Part shown: in pieces, positions 63,890-64,000 of the stretch
Layout of the letters: the number at the start of each line of letters is the position of its first letter
Numbering within the stretch: position 1 is the stretch's first letter
DNA from: Chitinophagaceae bacterium
GTDB taxonomy: Bacteria > Bacteroidota > Bacteroidia > Chitinophagales > UBA10324
Assembly (NCBI GenBank): GCA_016704325.1
Contig: JADJAG010000012.1
Coordinates: 238,439 to 302,438 of the forward strand
DNA: 64,000 bases
Direction: 5' to 3'
Notes under the pieces: generated by a model
What the model was told of the DNA's origin: nothing
Database searches by the model: none
What the model saw: only the letters and a program-made list of their open reading frames with translations
Translations under genes and position numbers: made by a program

Positions 63890-64000
63890 ATGAAAAACTC
63901 AAGACATGAACCTCTTGAATTTATAATTGATAAGATTACTAACTCCATTGAAAACACTTCTACGGGTGAAGTTTTGATACAGAAGTTGTGCGAATGACTC
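63890..64000 (+). CDS. Protein of unknown function, cut by window edge (one frameshift)
   Basis: Starts MKNSRHEPLEFIIDKITNSIENTSTGEV. As written it stops at 63995-63997. One more T in GTTTTGATAC (about 63973) gives the more natural FDTEVVRMT..., which runs off the window. Similar short proteins (…KLTNSIENxxSGEVFDTxV…) occur in Bacteroidota, often beside small mobile genes. The function is not known to me. A -7 box lies directly upstream. Confidence 0.5.

Overview
The window is chromosomal DNA from a Bacteroidota bacterium, most likely of the Chitinophagales/Saprospirales type. At least five proteins end in a type IX secretion (T9SS) sorting domain, and a sixth is cut by the left edge. A TonB-dependent receptor, DUF4293, DUF4397, WG-repeat, PKD and MORN proteins, a eukaryotic-type citrate synthase and promoter boxes of the TAnnTTTG kind fit the same group. 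No tRNA, rRNA or CRISPR array was seen.

Layout. 0-5.9 kb: a T9SS tail, then a patch of antirepressor-like genes (one Bro-N, two ORF6N) set among inverted-repeat elements and attached to the 3' end of a comM/yifB ATPase gene whose last ~85 codons are duplicated. 6-21 kb: housekeeping genes (OsmC, recA, DUF4293, truA, an ABC exporter, a sugar-epimerase-like SDR, a DUF4397 surface protein, guaB) separated by two large non-coding repeat arrays. 21-29 kb: WG-repeat protein, zinc peptidase, DUF4440 lipoprotein, a TIR-TPR protein and two tandem arylsulfotransferase-like T9SS proteins. 29-44.4 kb: accessory island with at least five polymorphic-toxin tips, four of them on short Rhs-core or Rhs-like stubs or fragments, each followed by or overlapping a small membrane protein that is probably its immunity partner. 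It also holds a REP/RAYT transposase remnant, an IS66 remnant and a PKD protein with a sigma factor and an anti-sigma/outer-membrane-barrel gene. 44.5-64 kb: S4 RNA-binding protein, pyruvate phosphate dikinase, PRPP synthetase, serine hydrolase with an outer-membrane protein, lysA, folK, citrate synthase, a third repeat array, a PLP decarboxylase, a T9SS protein and a TonB-dependent receptor.

The most unusual content is (i) the series of short Rhs-core toxin/immunity cassettes with a shared leader and no large rhs gene in view, (ii) the ORF6N cassettes that carry a spare yifB tail, (iii) a MITE family with perfect 8-bp target duplications, (iv) three long arrays built from GTCGTGCCACGAC-like palindromes, one with a strict 197-bp period, and (v) an anti-sigma domain fused to an outer-membrane barrel.

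Caution on quality: many genes, including guaB, prs, a sigma factor and an ABC exporter, are broken by single-base indels, nearly all in homopolymer runs. The TonB receptor near the right edge decays into many frames. This pattern suggests uncorrected long-read assembly errors more than real gene loss. I merged such pieces into single features and gave the break positions. All functional calls rest on reading the sequence; no database search was run.
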